Made by a program: the position numbers and the translations under genes
The notes under the pieces: generated by a model
Told to the model about the DNA's origin: nothing
The model's input: the letters and a program-made list of their open reading frames with translations, nothing else
The model's database searches: none
Virus record (IMG/VR): IMGVR_UViG_3300042549_001849
Location: 1 to 25,401 of that record
Reading direction: 5' to 3' (one strand)
DNA from: a virus
Length of the DNA: 25,401 bases
Shown: positions 1 to 8,293 of the stretch, one piece after another
How the letters are laid out: each line of letters opens with the position of its first letter
Numbering within the stretch: position 1 is the stretch's first letter

Positions 1-840
1 ACTCCAGATGACTACAAGTTTATGACTCCTCCGCAGTCGGAGACGCAGACGGCTTTTAATCTCATCAACATCGTTGAGCAGAACCATGCCGCTTACTTCG
101 GCATCTATCACCCAAACATCCAGCCTCAGCGTACACAGATGACTCAGCAGTTCATTGTGAACAACTGGTTGGATGTCTGGAGCGAGACCTACAATATGCT
201 GTTCAGCCTGTGCTTACAGTACCTTGACCCTGCTGAAGTCGAATCAATCACCAACGCTCAGATGGCTCAGAATATGTCGTCTATCAGCAATCAGTACGAC
301 TTCCAGATTAAGTACGATGTCAGAGAAATCGACACCGACTTCGTGATGCAGAAGTTGCAAGCGATTATGCAGTTCGTGATGCCGCTGGACTCCGCTGGTG
401 TTATCGACAAGAGCAAGTTAGTTCGTGCGGCTATTGAGGCTATCGACCCAGACAAGGCTAAAGACCTCATCGTTGACCAGTCTAGTGCCTCTCAGTTGAT
501 GTATAAGGATATCCAATCTGATATCGGCCTAATGATGTTAGGTAACGAGGCTAACTATGTCGAGAACGACCCAACAGCCCAGACCAAGTTGCAGTACATC
601 CAAGACATCGTTGGCAAGAACCCGAAGGCTCAACAGCAGATGCAACAAGACCAGCACTTCCGTGCATTGCTTGAGAACTACATCAAGAATCTCCAGATGT
701 CTATCAGCCAACAACAGAACAAGCAGATTGGTCGCACAGGCGTTACGCCAGTCGGTCAACAGGCGGCTGATGCTATGCAGGGTCAACTCCAGCAAGCGGA
801 AGAGATGCAGAAGCAACAGGAACCCCAGATGGGAATGTAA
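1..840 (+). CDS. Portal (head-tail connector) protein, C-terminal part
   Basis: The reading frame is open from base 1, so the gene begins upstream of the window and only about 279 C-terminal residues are present. The visible part is mostly helical, with long Gln/Met-rich stretches at the C terminus (residues after about 200, counting from base 22), typical of the crown/tail end of podovirus portal proteins. The call rests on position: it directly precedes a scaffold-like gene and the major capsid gene, as T7 gp8 does. The portal forms the dodecameric ring through which DNA is packaged and ejected. The N-terminal portal core is not visible, so family assignment cannot be checked here. The next gene starts 3 bases after the TAA stop. 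Confidence 0.72.
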   Translation, partial: TPDDYKFMTPPQSETQTAFNLINIVEQNHAAYFGIYHPNIQPQRTQMTQQFIVNNWLDVWSETYNMLFSLCLQYLDPAEVESITNAQMAQNMSSISNQYDFQIKYDVREIDTDFVMQKLQAIMQFVMPLDSAGVIDKSKLVRAAIEAIDPDKAKDLIVDQSSASQLMYKDIQSDIGLMMLGNEANYVENDPTAQTKLQYIQDIVGKNPKAQQQMQQDQHFRALLENYIKNLQMSISQQQNKQIGRTGVTPVGQQAADAMQGQLQQAEEMQKQQEPQMGM

Positions 841-843
841 TCT

Positions 844-1083
844 ATGCTACCACAAGAAATTATTCACGGCTTTGCATTCGATAATCAGAGTCCTCTTTGG
901 AAGGCTACCCTTATGTTGCTCGATGCGTCTATCGAATCCGAGACGGCATACGCTCTCGCTAAGGAAAACAAGGGCGAAGACAGGGCTTACCATTGCGGTA
1001 GAGCCGAAGCCCTTAATTCCTTTAAGGCGGTCTTATTGACCACAAGAGACGCAGTTCTTAAGGATATTGGTAGAACTGAGTGA
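844..1083 (+). CDS. Small hypothetical phage protein between portal and scaffold
   Basis: A 79-residue protein with no recognised domain, no signal peptide and no membrane segment. It is a mixed helical, soluble-looking sequence (Ala/Glu/Lys rich in the middle). It starts 3 bases after the portal stop, so it is very likely co-transcribed and possibly translationally coupled. There is no Shine-Dalgarno sequence before the ATG. Its site between portal and scaffold suggests a head-assembly or packaging accessory role, but that is inference only. Confidence 0.6.
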   Translation: MLPQEIIHGFAFDNQSPLWKATLMLLDASIESETAYALAKENKGEDRAYHCGRAEALNSFKAVLLTTRDAVLKDIGRTE

Positions 1084-1212
1084 GATGTTTCGTGTGAAAA
1101 TGGTACAAAACACAGTTTACACTTGCATAGGTTAAGTTTGTAAAGAATTTACCCTTAGTTCTGGGACTATAAAACCCTGCTATACAAAAATAGGACTTTA
1201 GACCTTTCTCTA
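1084..1212 (+). promoter_or_regulatory. AT-rich intergenic leader before scaffold and capsid genes; possible promoter
   Basis: This is the longest non-coding gap on the plus strand (129 bases). It is AT-rich and carries TATAAA at 1168-1173 and TATACA at 1181-1186, the latter preceded by TG as in an extended -10 element. No convincing -35 box lies 16-18 bases upstream of either, and no terminator hairpin with a T-run was seen. A promoter or mRNA processing site driving the highly expressed scaffold and capsid genes would fit the position, but the sequence evidence is weak. Confidence 0.25.
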
Positions 1213-2232
1213 ATGAATACAGAAAATCAATCCGACCTTGGGACGGAATCAAACAACCCCACGCAAAACGAAGGCAAAGCCCCTGCCTTTGACCAGTCAA
1301 AACTTGCCGATATCATTGGCGAGTCCTTCCTAGGAGGCGAGGAAGTAGCGGAGGAGTCGGACTCCCAGAAACAGACCGACACGGAGGGTCAAGCGACCTC
1401 CGAAGAAGATAGTGAAGTTCTTTCACAGGAAACCAATACAGAAAGCGAACAAGAACAGTCAGAAGACTCCGAGGAAACCGAAGAAACCAAGTCTGAAGAT
1501 GATGAACTTGAGCGTGGACTGCCAAAGGGTGTCAAGAAACGCATTGACAAACTCTCTGCCAAACGGAGAGAAGCGGAAGCAGAAGTAGAAAGATTGAAGG
1601 AAGAAGTGGAGAGACTGTCGCAAGAGGCTAACAAGCCAGCACAGACTCCTAAATCCGACAATCCGTACACAAATCTGAATACACTTGAACAAGTGAATCG
1701 TGAGGCTGAACAAGCCAAACAGATTAGACGCTGGTGCGAAATGAACCCCGATGGTGCAACTGTAACGGATAATAATGGTAACGAAACGGATTATTCCTCT
1801 GAGGATGTCAGAAGAATCAAGGTTAAAGCCCTTGATGCTCTTGAAGAACATCTCCCAGCCAGAGCCAAGTACATTGAGCAATTCTCACAGATTGACCAAG
1901 TGGCTAACAAAGAATACCCGTGGTGGAAAGACAAGAGTTCAAGTGAGCGTCAAATCGCTGACTCGTTCCTCAAGCATTTCCCCGAAATTACCAGATTCCC
2001 CGATTACAAGATGGTGCTTGGTGACTATATCAGAGGCGTTAAGACCCGTGAAACGGCAACTAAGCGTACTCCGTCACAACCTACAAGACAAGCATCTGCT
2101 CAACCGAAGCGTACAGCAACTCCTGCCTATGTTCCTCCACAAGAGGCCAAGGTTCGTGATGCTCAAAAGCGTTTCGGTGCTACTGGCTCCAGAGACGACC
2201 TTCAATCTATTATCGCTAACCGATTCCTGTAA
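1213..2232 (+). CDS. Capsid assembly scaffolding protein
   Basis: This 339-residue protein has the usual build of a podovirus scaffold. The N-terminal third (about residues 30-100) is acidic and low-complexity, rich in Glu, Ser, Thr and Gln. It is followed by a Lys/Arg/Glu coiled coil (about 105-145, with 'GVKKRIDKLSAKRREAE') and a C-terminal basic, Pro/Thr-rich tail (about 280-310) ending in a short helical segment. It lies immediately upstream of the major capsid gene, as T7 gp9 does. Scaffolds template procapsid assembly and leave before DNA packaging. There is no ribosome-binding site before the ATG. Confidence rests on composition plus synteny, not on catalytic motifs. Confidence 0.78.
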   Translation: MNTENQSDLGTESNNPTQNEGKAPAFDQSKLADIIGESFLGGEEVAEESDSQKQTDTEGQATSEEDSEVLSQETNTESEQEQSEDSEETEETKSEDDELERGLPKGVKKRIDKLSAKRREAEAEVERLKEEVERLSQEANKPAQTPKSDNPYTNLNTLEQVNREAEQAKQIRRWCEMNPDGATVTDNNGNETDYSSEDVRRIKVKALDALEEHLPARAKYIEQFSQIDQVANKEYPWWKDKSSSERQIADSFLKHFPEITRFPDYKMVLGDYIRGVKTRETATKRTPSQPTRQASAQPKRTATPAYVPPQEAKVRDAQKRFGATGSRDDLQSIIANRFL

Positions 2233-2258
2233 TCAAACCCTAAAACCTATATACTACT

Positions 2259-3287
2259 ATGGCTAATCTCACAGAACCCTCCTTCTCGTCTGGCAAGAGA
2301 GAAGAACTCGCTGACCTCATCTCGCTGGTCGATGCTAAGGATACTCCTTTCACATCGATGGCTAAGAAAGGTTCAAAACCTGGCAATACCCTTTTCAGAT
2401 GGCAGGCTGACCGCCTCCCGACTCCGAAGACAACGGGTACAGTCGATGGCACAGATGTCACCTCCTATGAAAACTATGTCAAGGATGGCGGCACAACCTA
2501 TCGTGCTGAACTCAGCAACTACATCCAAATCTTCCGTAGAGCCGTCCGTGTCTCCCCTCTGACACAGGATATCTCCACAGTCGCTGGTGTGCGTGACGAA
2601 CTGGCGAACAATGTTGCCAAGGGCATCCAAGCCCTAAAGCGTGACATGGAGTCCACTTTCTGCGGTACGCAGGGGGCTCAACTCGACAACGGCACAAACG
2701 CCTACCTCACCCGTGGTCTCGACAAGTGGCTCAAGCCTACTGCCTCAGTTGACACAGTTCTGCCCTACGACACTCAGTTCGCTACCCCTACCGCCAATCG
2801 CTCAACTGTTGGCACAGCGGCTCTGACTGAAACTGTCGTGCAGGATGTCCTCACAGGCATCTACACACAGACAGGCCAGTATCGTGACTTCGACCTCCTT
2901 TGCGGCTCTGCCCTCAAGAGAGCGTTCACGAACCTCGCTTACACCACAACCCAAGGCACAGGCACAGCCCCGATGACCGCTATCCGCACCCTCAACAGAG
3001 AGTCGGACGCTCAGTCCTATATCTCGTCTGTCGATGTGTTTGAAGGTGACTTCGGTAAACTCCGTCTGCACCCTTCGCACTTCCTCAAGGTGTCGTCTGG
3101 CGTTGGCTCGACCTTCGCTGGTTATGTCATCCCGTTCGACATGGTTGAAGTTCGTTATGGCGGCAATGTCGCTGGCGTGACGGCTCTGCCTAACGCTGGT
3201 GGTGGCGAAGCCCGAATGATTGAAGCGGTTGCTGGCCTTTGCGTCTACAACCCGCTGGCGTTTGGTGTCTTCGACTTCACCGCTTAA
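2259..3287 (+). CDS. Major capsid protein (SU10/DUF5309-like)
   Basis: This 342-residue protein matches my recollection of the SU10-type HK97-fold capsid family. Features are an early 'DAKDTPFTSMAKKG' segment (about residues 25-38), a Trp-containing strand ('FRWQADRL'), a motif with Arg-Ala-Glu-Leu-Ser-Asn and 'QIFRR' (about 83-95), and a following helix rich in Lys/Arg/Glu (about 105-135). The C-terminal half is beta-rich and ends in hydrophobic strands. It would form the icosahedral shell. GC content is high and codon use looks optimised compared with the fibre genes, as expected for the most expressed virion gene. It starts 26 bases after the scaffold stop with no Shine-Dalgarno sequence; an A/T-rich run precedes the ATG. 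Confidence 0.87.
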   Translation: MANLTEPSFSSGKREELADLISLVDAKDTPFTSMAKKGSKPGNTLFRWQADRLPTPKTTGTVDGTDVTSYENYVKDGGTTYRAELSNYIQIFRRAVRVSPLTQDISTVAGVRDELANNVAKGIQALKRDMESTFCGTQGAQLDNGTNAYLTRGLDKWLKPTASVDTVLPYDTQFATPTANRSTVGTAALTETVVQDVLTGIYTQTGQYRDFDLLCGSALKRAFTNLAYTTTQGTGTAPMTAIRTLNRESDAQSYISSVDVFEGDFGKLRLHPSHFLKVSSGVGSTFAGYVIPFDMVEVRYGGNVAGVTALPNAGGGEARMIEAVAGLCVYNPLAFGVFDFTA

Positions 3288-3294
3288 TTAACGG

Positions 3295-3660
3295 ATGTCA
3301 GACTTTATACGAGGTCTGGCTGAGGTGGTTCCTCCTCACTTGCAAAAGCGGGTGCAGGAGGAACTTATCCGTGGTTGGAGACAAGAAGAGGTTAAGATGA
3401 AGGCTGTTGCACAACAGGCTGGACACTTTGACCGATTCAATGAAAACAAGGCTATCGAAGGTGTCGGTCAGAAAATCGCATCAATTCCCGTTCAAGCGTG
3501 GCATTACTGGGGTCAACGCCTTGGTTATGAATGCTGGGAGGATAAGACATTTATGCGAGAGTTCTTGAGAGACAACCCCGAAACCGCTGTTAAGAATTAT
3601 GCTAAAAAGGCTTGTGTCAACGGAGCCATATTCACCGCTGACGGATACATAACCAAATGA
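3295..3660 (+). CDS. Hypothetical phage protein after the capsid gene
   Basis: A 121-residue protein, largely helical, with several Trp and charged residues and no membrane segment. I do not recognise a domain. It follows the capsid gene by 7 bases and its stop overlaps the start of the next gene (ATGA, 3657-3660), so the two are probably translationally coupled. Genes at this position in podoviruses often encode head-completion or minor structural proteins; for this one that is only positional inference. Confidence 0.6.
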   Translation: MSDFIRGLAEVVPPHLQKRVQEELIRGWRQEEVKMKAVAQQAGHFDRFNENKAIEGVGQKIASIPVQAWHYWGQRLGYECWEDKTFMREFLRDNPETAVKNYAKKACVNGAIFTADGYITK

Positions 3661-4424
3661 GAACCACAGATTTCAGCCAAGTGCTGTTCGATGCACTTCA
3701 ATACTCTGGTAATGACCGCCATAACATCACGGACGAAACATTCTCCCAGTTCCGTGATTTCGCCCACGCTAGACTGCGTGAGGCTTGGGAGTCAAACAAC
3801 TGGATTGAGGTCACTCGCATCGATGACTTCACCACAACACAAGACGCTAGCGGAACGAACTACTTCGTCCCTTCGTCTGATGCATCTGAGATACTGGGTG
3901 TCTGGAATAGAAACCCACAAGACTCGTCAAGAGTCTCCCAGTACGACTATCAGATTTACGATACAGGCTCTGAAATAAGAGTCATCCTGCCTAGCATTGT
4001 TGCTAGCGGGTCGTATCAATACAGAAAGAAATGTCCTACCCTCACAGGCGACACCTATTCTGCTACTATCCCGTATTATCAAGGTAGCCAAATCTACTTC
4101 GATTCTGGCTCTGGCACAGGTTCTAGAACACCTGTTGCTGGCAAGCCTCATAACGGCAATTTCTATACCTGCCTTGCTGTCTCTACGACTTCTGGGCAAA
4201 ACCCTAACACACACCCTACGCTCTGGCAGAAAATCGAGATTCCGTACATATTCGGCTCGTTCCTCTCTTGGGGTTCTGCGGCTAACTGGTATGTATCCGA
4301 AACAATGATTAACGAGGCGACTGTCATCGAAGGCAAAGCCGCCCAAGTCATTGAGCAAGAATACGACAAGTTCCTCCGTCAGCAAGGTCAATTCGGCAAA
4401 ATCAATATGAGAAACACCTACTAA
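3657..4424 (+). CDS. Putative head-tail adaptor / tail tubular A-like protein
   Basis: A 255-residue protein at the T7 gp11 position. The N-terminal ~60 residues and the C-terminal ~60 residues are helical and carry acidic/aromatic residues, whereas the middle is beta-rich, as in podovirus adaptors that plug onto the portal. A middle segment (about residues 160-195, 'FYTCLAVSTTSGQNP' then 'HPTLWQKI') resembles small carbohydrate-binding-type inserts found in tail proteins (Tyr-x-Cys ... Pro ... Leu-Trp). It probably forms the ring joining portal to tail nozzle. The start ATG overlaps the preceding stop by 4 bases. The functional call is synteny plus fold impression. Confidence 0.6.
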   Translation: MRTTDFSQVLFDALQYSGNDRHNITDETFSQFRDFAHARLREAWESNNWIEVTRIDDFTTTQDASGTNYFVPSSDASEILGVWNRNPQDSSRVSQYDYQIYDTGSEIRVILPSIVASGSYQYRKKCPTLTGDTYSATIPYYQGSQIYFDSGSGTGSRTPVAGKPHNGNFYTCLAVSTTSGQNPNTHPTLWQKIEIPYIFGSFLSWGSAANWYVSETMINEATVIEGKAAQVIEQEYDKFLRQQGQFGKINMRNTY

Positions 4425-4428
4425 TTTT

Positions 4429-4728
4429 ATGTCAATCATCTCCGTATCATCCCCATTCCTCAAGTCGTTCACGCATTCAACGACTAATGTGAACACATCT
4501 ATCGTTTCCCTGCTGGCGGCGGCGGCGGCTCACGAAAAGCGTATCAGCGTCATTATCCAGAATCAGTCGTCTACCGCTACTGTGACTGTCATCCTGTCGG
4601 CTACCGCCACGACTGGCATTATTCTCCAGCCAGCAACCTTCTTCAATATCGACAACTACAACGGCACAATCCGTGTGATTGCTTCTGCGGCTACGACTCC
4701 TGTTCATCTCGCATATGCGGTTGTGTAA
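4429..4728 (+). CDS. Small beta-rich structural protein
   Basis: A 99-residue protein of Ser/Thr/Val/Ile-rich strands separated by short turns. It has one polyalanine run (residues 29-33, encoded by a GCG/GCC simple repeat near 4512-4530). The pattern 'VIIQNQSSTATVTVI' followed by 'TGIILQP' is common in small phage virion proteins that form a compact beta-sandwich. No signal peptide or membrane helix is evident. Its place between adaptor and fibre-like genes suggests a decoration or tail-associated component; function is unproven. Confidence 0.55.
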   Translation: MSIISVSSPFLKSFTHSTTNVNTSIVSLLAAAAAHEKRISVIIQNQSSTATVTVILSATATTGIILQPATFFNIDNYNGTIRVIASAATTPVHLAYAVV

Positions 4729-4771
4729 TGAGACACTTCGTCTTCTATTACAACTTACCTAACCAACCCGT

Positions 4772-5470
4772 ATGTCTGTCTTCCTTAGCCCAAATCTACC
4801 TGCAAATGTAGTCGAAATTGGCAATGAGATTACTCAAGCCAAAATTAACGAGATTAACGCTGGTACTCTAGCCCTGCAAACTTGGGTTTCTGCTTCGTAT
4901 TTAACTACGGCAACTGCCTCAAGCACCTACCAGACGCTTTCTGGGATGACTTCGTATTTGACTACCTCTGCGGCTAGTAGCACATATCAGCCCATTGGTT
5001 CTTATCTGGTTGATGCTCCTTCTGACGGCTCTGAGTATGTTCGTAAGAATGCGGCTTGGGCTGTTGTAACTGGCGGTGGTGGCATTCCAGATGCTCCTAG
5101 CAATGGAAATCTTTATGCCAGACAGAATGCGGCTTGGACTGCATTTTCAGTTACACCTTCCGTAACTAACATTGACCTCACGGGTAACTTCAATGGTTAC
5201 TCGATGGGTTCTGGCTACTACTCGTTCAAGTATGACTCTTCTGCTAACACCCTGCGTATGCAGGATGGCGTTGGTTCTGGATTAACTGTTTCTGCTACAG
5301 GAATTACATTCCCCGACTCTACCACGCTTACAACTTCTCCTTCCGCTTTTGTTGATGCTCCTAGCGATGGCAACTACTATGTTCGTAAGAACGGGGCTTG
5401 GCATCAATGTCAGATTGCAAGTGTCTATGACAACACTACGATGTCTAATCAAGATGTCTTGAGAACTTAA
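4772..5470 (+). CDS. Tail fibre-like protein with repeated DAPS-DG motifs
   Basis: A 232-residue protein rich in Ser, Thr, Ala and Tyr. It has tandem 'YLTT...SSTYQ' repeats (about residues 43-73) and three copies of a motif 'DAPSDG-x-x-Y-x-R-x-N-x-AW' at about 81-96, 107-122 and 195-210. This motif recurs in many phage tail fibres and side-tail proteins. The N terminus may attach to the tail and the repeats to a trimeric shaft. It has no recognised receptor-binding tip domain and is short for a fibre, so it may be a tail-needle or fibre-base protein. It follows the previous gene by 43 non-coding bases. Confidence 0.65.
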   Translation: MSVFLSPNLPANVVEIGNEITQAKINEINAGTLALQTWVSASYLTTATASSTYQTLSGMTSYLTTSAASSTYQPIGSYLVDAPSDGSEYVRKNAAWAVVTGGGGIPDAPSNGNLYARQNAAWTAFSVTPSVTNIDLTGNFNGYSMGSGYYSFKYDSSANTLRMQDGVGSGLTVSATGITFPDSTTLTTSPSAFVDAPSDGNYYVRKNGAWHQCQIASVYDNTTMSNQDVLRT

Positions 5471-5474
5471 TCTT

Positions 5475-5612
5475 ATGTTTGAACTTCTTATCTATCTCAT
5501 TGCTAGTGCTATCCTCTTCATCGCTGGCTTCTATGCTGGCGTGAAGAACTCCGAGTCGAAGAAAGTTGCTTGGGGCAAGGAAGTCATTCGCAAACTAAAA
5601 TCTAAGGATTAA
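5475..5612 (+). CDS. Single-pass membrane microprotein (45 aa)
   Basis: A short reading frame starting 4 bases after the fibre-like gene. Its TAA stop shares one base with the next ATG (TAATG, 5610-5614). The product has one hydrophobic helix (about residues 2-21) followed by a strongly basic tail (Lys/Arg/Glu). Tight packing against both neighbours and a plausible membrane helix argue that it is real. It could be a small lysis or host-membrane factor, or a tail-assembly accessory; nothing in the sequence decides. The length is far below that of usual holins. Confidence 0.6.
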   Translation: MFELLIYLIASAILFIAGFYAGVKNSESKKVAWGKEVIRKLKSKD

Positions 5613-7246
5613 TGGCTGAACAGGGGACATATCTTCGTGATGGCGACCAAGGATTTATTGGCTTAAACAGTCGTGATAATCCTTCGTCTTTGCCTCAAGG
5701 GTATGTCTCCGAGTCCATTAATTACCGCCTAGACAGAGGCGTTGCGACCCCTAGGCGTGGGTTGCAAAGAAAGACCATTGGTGCTATTGTTGGTCTAGAT
5801 ATCTACGGGACTTGCACATTCATTAACAGCACAGGGCAGGAGATAATGGTGCTGGTCACAACCGACAAACTCTGGACTTATAATCCGCAGACTGAGGTTC
5901 TGTCATTGCCTATCAGTTTTCCCGTTGGAGAGACAATCACGACTTCAGACGGGTGCGATGTTATACAAGCCATAGACAGGGTTTTCATAACTAGAGGATT
6001 TAGCAAGCGTCCGTTGATGTGGGATATGGCGACCACTATAATTGCGTTGCCGTCTACGACTGGAACAGGACACGAATTTCCTAATTGCTCTCAGTTGCTA
6101 TACTACGGCAACAGATTGATTGCACAAGGACAGCACCACAGTACTAGTGTTGCGGCTAGAAACAGAGATACAGTCTCCGTTAGCAATTATCTTGAATACA
6201 CCCATTGGGATATTCTTGATTCATTCACCTTCAACAACGGGGGCAACGATGAGGTCGTAGCCGTTGCTCCTTGGACGCTGAACGAGTTCACAGTCTTTAT
6301 GCGTCACAGCATATTCTATGTGAACACAGGAGTTGGTCGATACGCTACGGGCGATGCCCTATCGAGCGACTGCTTCATCAAGACTCTTGTTACTGATGTA
6401 GGCTGTATGGCTAGGAAAAGCGTTGTACAAGCCAATGGTGGCATTATCTTCCTGTCCGACAACGGGGTGTACGCCTTGAATCCAACGCAAGTCGGCTCTA
6501 ACGAATCGATGAGGTTGCTGACCTCTGCACAGCCTATCTCAGCCCCAATCAACGATGTCATTCAGCGAATCAATAGAACTTACGCTTATCGTTCTGTGGC
6601 TGTTTATTGGGACAATCGTTATTACCTCGCTGTACCTCTCGATAACTCTGCTACGAACAATGCCGTTCTTATTTACAATTTCATCCTTAATGCTTGGGAG
6701 TCTGTTGACACATTCCCCGCTGGCATCGATGTCTTTAATTTCATAGTAGCCAAGAAGGACAACATCAGACGCTTGTTCATCGTTGACTCAAACGAGGGTG
6801 TTTTCTTGACAGAGGAATTAGACTACGATGAGTATGGTTCCCAGTTAGGTAAGCCTAAACTAGACGACCCTGCATTTAAACTTGATACAGAGGGTGCTAG
6901 ACTTGAGCCTACGAAGTTTACGCCAATTACTATCGACTCGTCACTCAAGACAAGAAGATATACATTCGGCTCGTTTAACGACAAACGATTCAGTTCAGCC
7001 GAAATAGACTTCGACTTCCAGATTGGCTCAGAAATCGCCACCTATGTCGATGTGTCAAACGAGGATTCCTATGCCTTAATTGACGACTACACTTCTCCTA
7101 CTGATAACGATGAGACCAGAAGAACACCGATTCGTAAATTCGGGACTGGACTCCGCTTTCAATTCATAGGAAACTTCCGACCTTTCATACGCTCTGTCTA
7201 TGCTTATGCTAGCCAAAAGAGCAAAAACTTAATCTCAAAGAAATAA
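5612..7246 (+). CDS. Putative tail nozzle / stabilisation protein (tail tubular B-like)
   Basis: A 544-residue, beta-rich protein. The start ('GFIGLNSRDNPSSLPQGYV', about residues 15-33, then an Arg-Gly-Leu segment) is a pattern seen in phage tail-stabilisation and nozzle proteins whose body is a beta-propeller. Repeated strand motifs with Gly-Asn-Arg, 'NGGIIFLSDNGVYAL' and 'DNRYYLAVP' fit propeller blades. Position matches T7 gp12, downstream of the adaptor. It would form the distal tail tube and fibre-docking surface. The start codon overlaps the preceding microprotein stop by one base. Confidence 0.65.
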   Translation: MAEQGTYLRDGDQGFIGLNSRDNPSSLPQGYVSESINYRLDRGVATPRRGLQRKTIGAIVGLDIYGTCTFINSTGQEIMVLVTTDKLWTYNPQTEVLSLPISFPVGETITTSDGCDVIQAIDRVFITRGFSKRPLMWDMATTIIALPSTTGTGHEFPNCSQLLYYGNRLIAQGQHHSTSVAARNRDTVSVSNYLEYTHWDILDSFTFNNGGNDEVVAVAPWTLNEFTVFMRHSIFYVNTGVGRYATGDALSSDCFIKTLVTDVGCMARKSVVQANGGIIFLSDNGVYALNPTQVGSNESMRLLTSAQPISAPINDVIQRINRTYAYRSVAVYWDNRYYLAVPLDNSATNNAVLIYNFILNAWESVDTFPAGIDVFNFIVAKKDNIRRLFIVDSNEGVFLTEELDYDEYGSQLGKPKLDDPAFKLDTEGARLEPTKFTPITIDSSLKTRRYTFGSFNDKRFSSAEIDFDFQIGSEIATYVDVSNEDSYALIDDYTSPTDNDETRRTPIRKFGTGLRFQFIGNFRPFIRSVYAYASQKSKNLISKK

Positions 7247-7247
7247 T

Positions 7248-8285
7248 ATGCCACAAATTAACTCTGGTAAAAGCCCTCCGTGGGTATCTGGCGAAATCGT
7301 CACAGCGGCTGGTCTTAATGGAATGATAGATTCTGCGACTATCGACCCGTCTGCGATTACTGCTCAGTCTAATCTCGCTACGCTTACTGGGAATGAATAC
7401 GCTTTAATAGTAGATACTACTGGTGTTTTAAAGAAAACACAACTTAAGAACAGTTTGCTTACTGGGCAAATGATTGAAACAGACCTAATTAGAGGAGAAA
7501 CTTCAAATGGAAATCTTCTCATTCAATCAACTGGCAGTTCTTCTGTTTTACAACTTCAAGCGGGAACAGACTTCTTAGGAGATGTACAGGTTAATTGCAC
7601 TAATTTAACTTTAAATGCAACAAATGCTTTTGCAAACAGCGGGGCTGTTTCTATTTCATCTGGGACAAGCGGAATGAGTTTTTTAAGTCAAGGAAACCTT
7701 GAGTTTATAGCCAACCATCCTGTTTTTAATTTAACAGGTGCAATCAAAATTCCTGTTGGTACAACAGCCGAGCGTCCAGCAACGCCTGTGGCTGGTGATT
7801 TAAGATTTAATTCTACTATAACTGATGCTGAAGTTTATAATGGAAGTAATTGGAGTTCAATTTCTCAGCCTAAAGTTTATGTAATATTTGGAACTGCTAC
7901 TGGTGCTACTGGTGCTGGTGTTGAAAATATGGTGTATCAAACGCCTGTGCTTACTGTTCCTTCTGGTGAAACTTGGATATATGAAGTCTATGTTCAAACC
8001 ACATCTGGTCATGTTAATGGAAACACAAGGTCGGCTTATGGGGATGTTAAAATGACAGTTTATAATAACGCCACACTACTTCAAACAATCAATGGCTCGA
8101 CTGCTCCTTATGGCGGTCATGTGGCTACACACACTTTCGCTAAATCGTTTACTTCCGCAGATGTTTCTCCGAGGCTTATAGTTAAAACGCTAACAAATTA
8201 CGGCTACAACGAAGAGCCTAAATATATGATTAAATTGACCAAGGTAAAAACATCTACACTTTCTGATGCTTCTTCCTGTATCTAA
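7248..8285 (+). CDS. Tail fibre / receptor-contact protein
   Basis: A 345-residue protein of Ser/Thr/Asn/Gly-rich beta repeats. A segment about residues 165-200 ('PVGTTAERPATPVAGDLRFN' then a Tyr-Asn-Gly-Ser-x-Trp ending) is a familiar phage fibre motif, usually placed just before a C-terminal head domain. The C-terminal ~135 residues look like a compact beta domain that may contact the receptor. The coding sequence is noticeably more AT-rich than the capsid and nozzle genes, in line with exchange of host-range modules. It starts 1 base after the nozzle gene stop, with no Shine-Dalgarno sequence. Confidence 0.68.
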   Translation: MPQINSGKSPPWVSGEIVTAAGLNGMIDSATIDPSAITAQSNLATLTGNEYALIVDTTGVLKKTQLKNSLLTGQMIETDLIRGETSNGNLLIQSTGSSSVLQLQAGTDFLGDVQVNCTNLTLNATNAFANSGAVSISSGTSGMSFLSQGNLEFIANHPVFNLTGAIKIPVGTTAERPATPVAGDLRFNSTITDAEVYNGSNWSSISQPKVYVIFGTATGATGAGVENMVYQTPVLTVPSGETWIYEVYVQTTSGHVNGNTRSAYGDVKMTVYNNATLLQTINGSTAPYGGHVATHTFAKSFTSADVSPRLIVKTLTNYGYNEEPKYMIKLTKVKTSTLSDASSCI

Positions 8286-8293
8286 TTAAAGTA

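Noticed and set aside
557-1039. Open frame of 160 codons overlapping portal and the next gene
   Set aside because: It is rich in Arg, Ser and Thr in the pattern of an out-of-frame shadow and bridges two well-packed genes.
1161-2259. Similar AT-rich strings before scaffold and capsid genes ('AAACCCT' followed by TATA-like bases) as a phage promoter motif
   Set aside because: Only a few bases are shared, spacing differs and only two copies are seen; chance is likely in AT-rich gaps.
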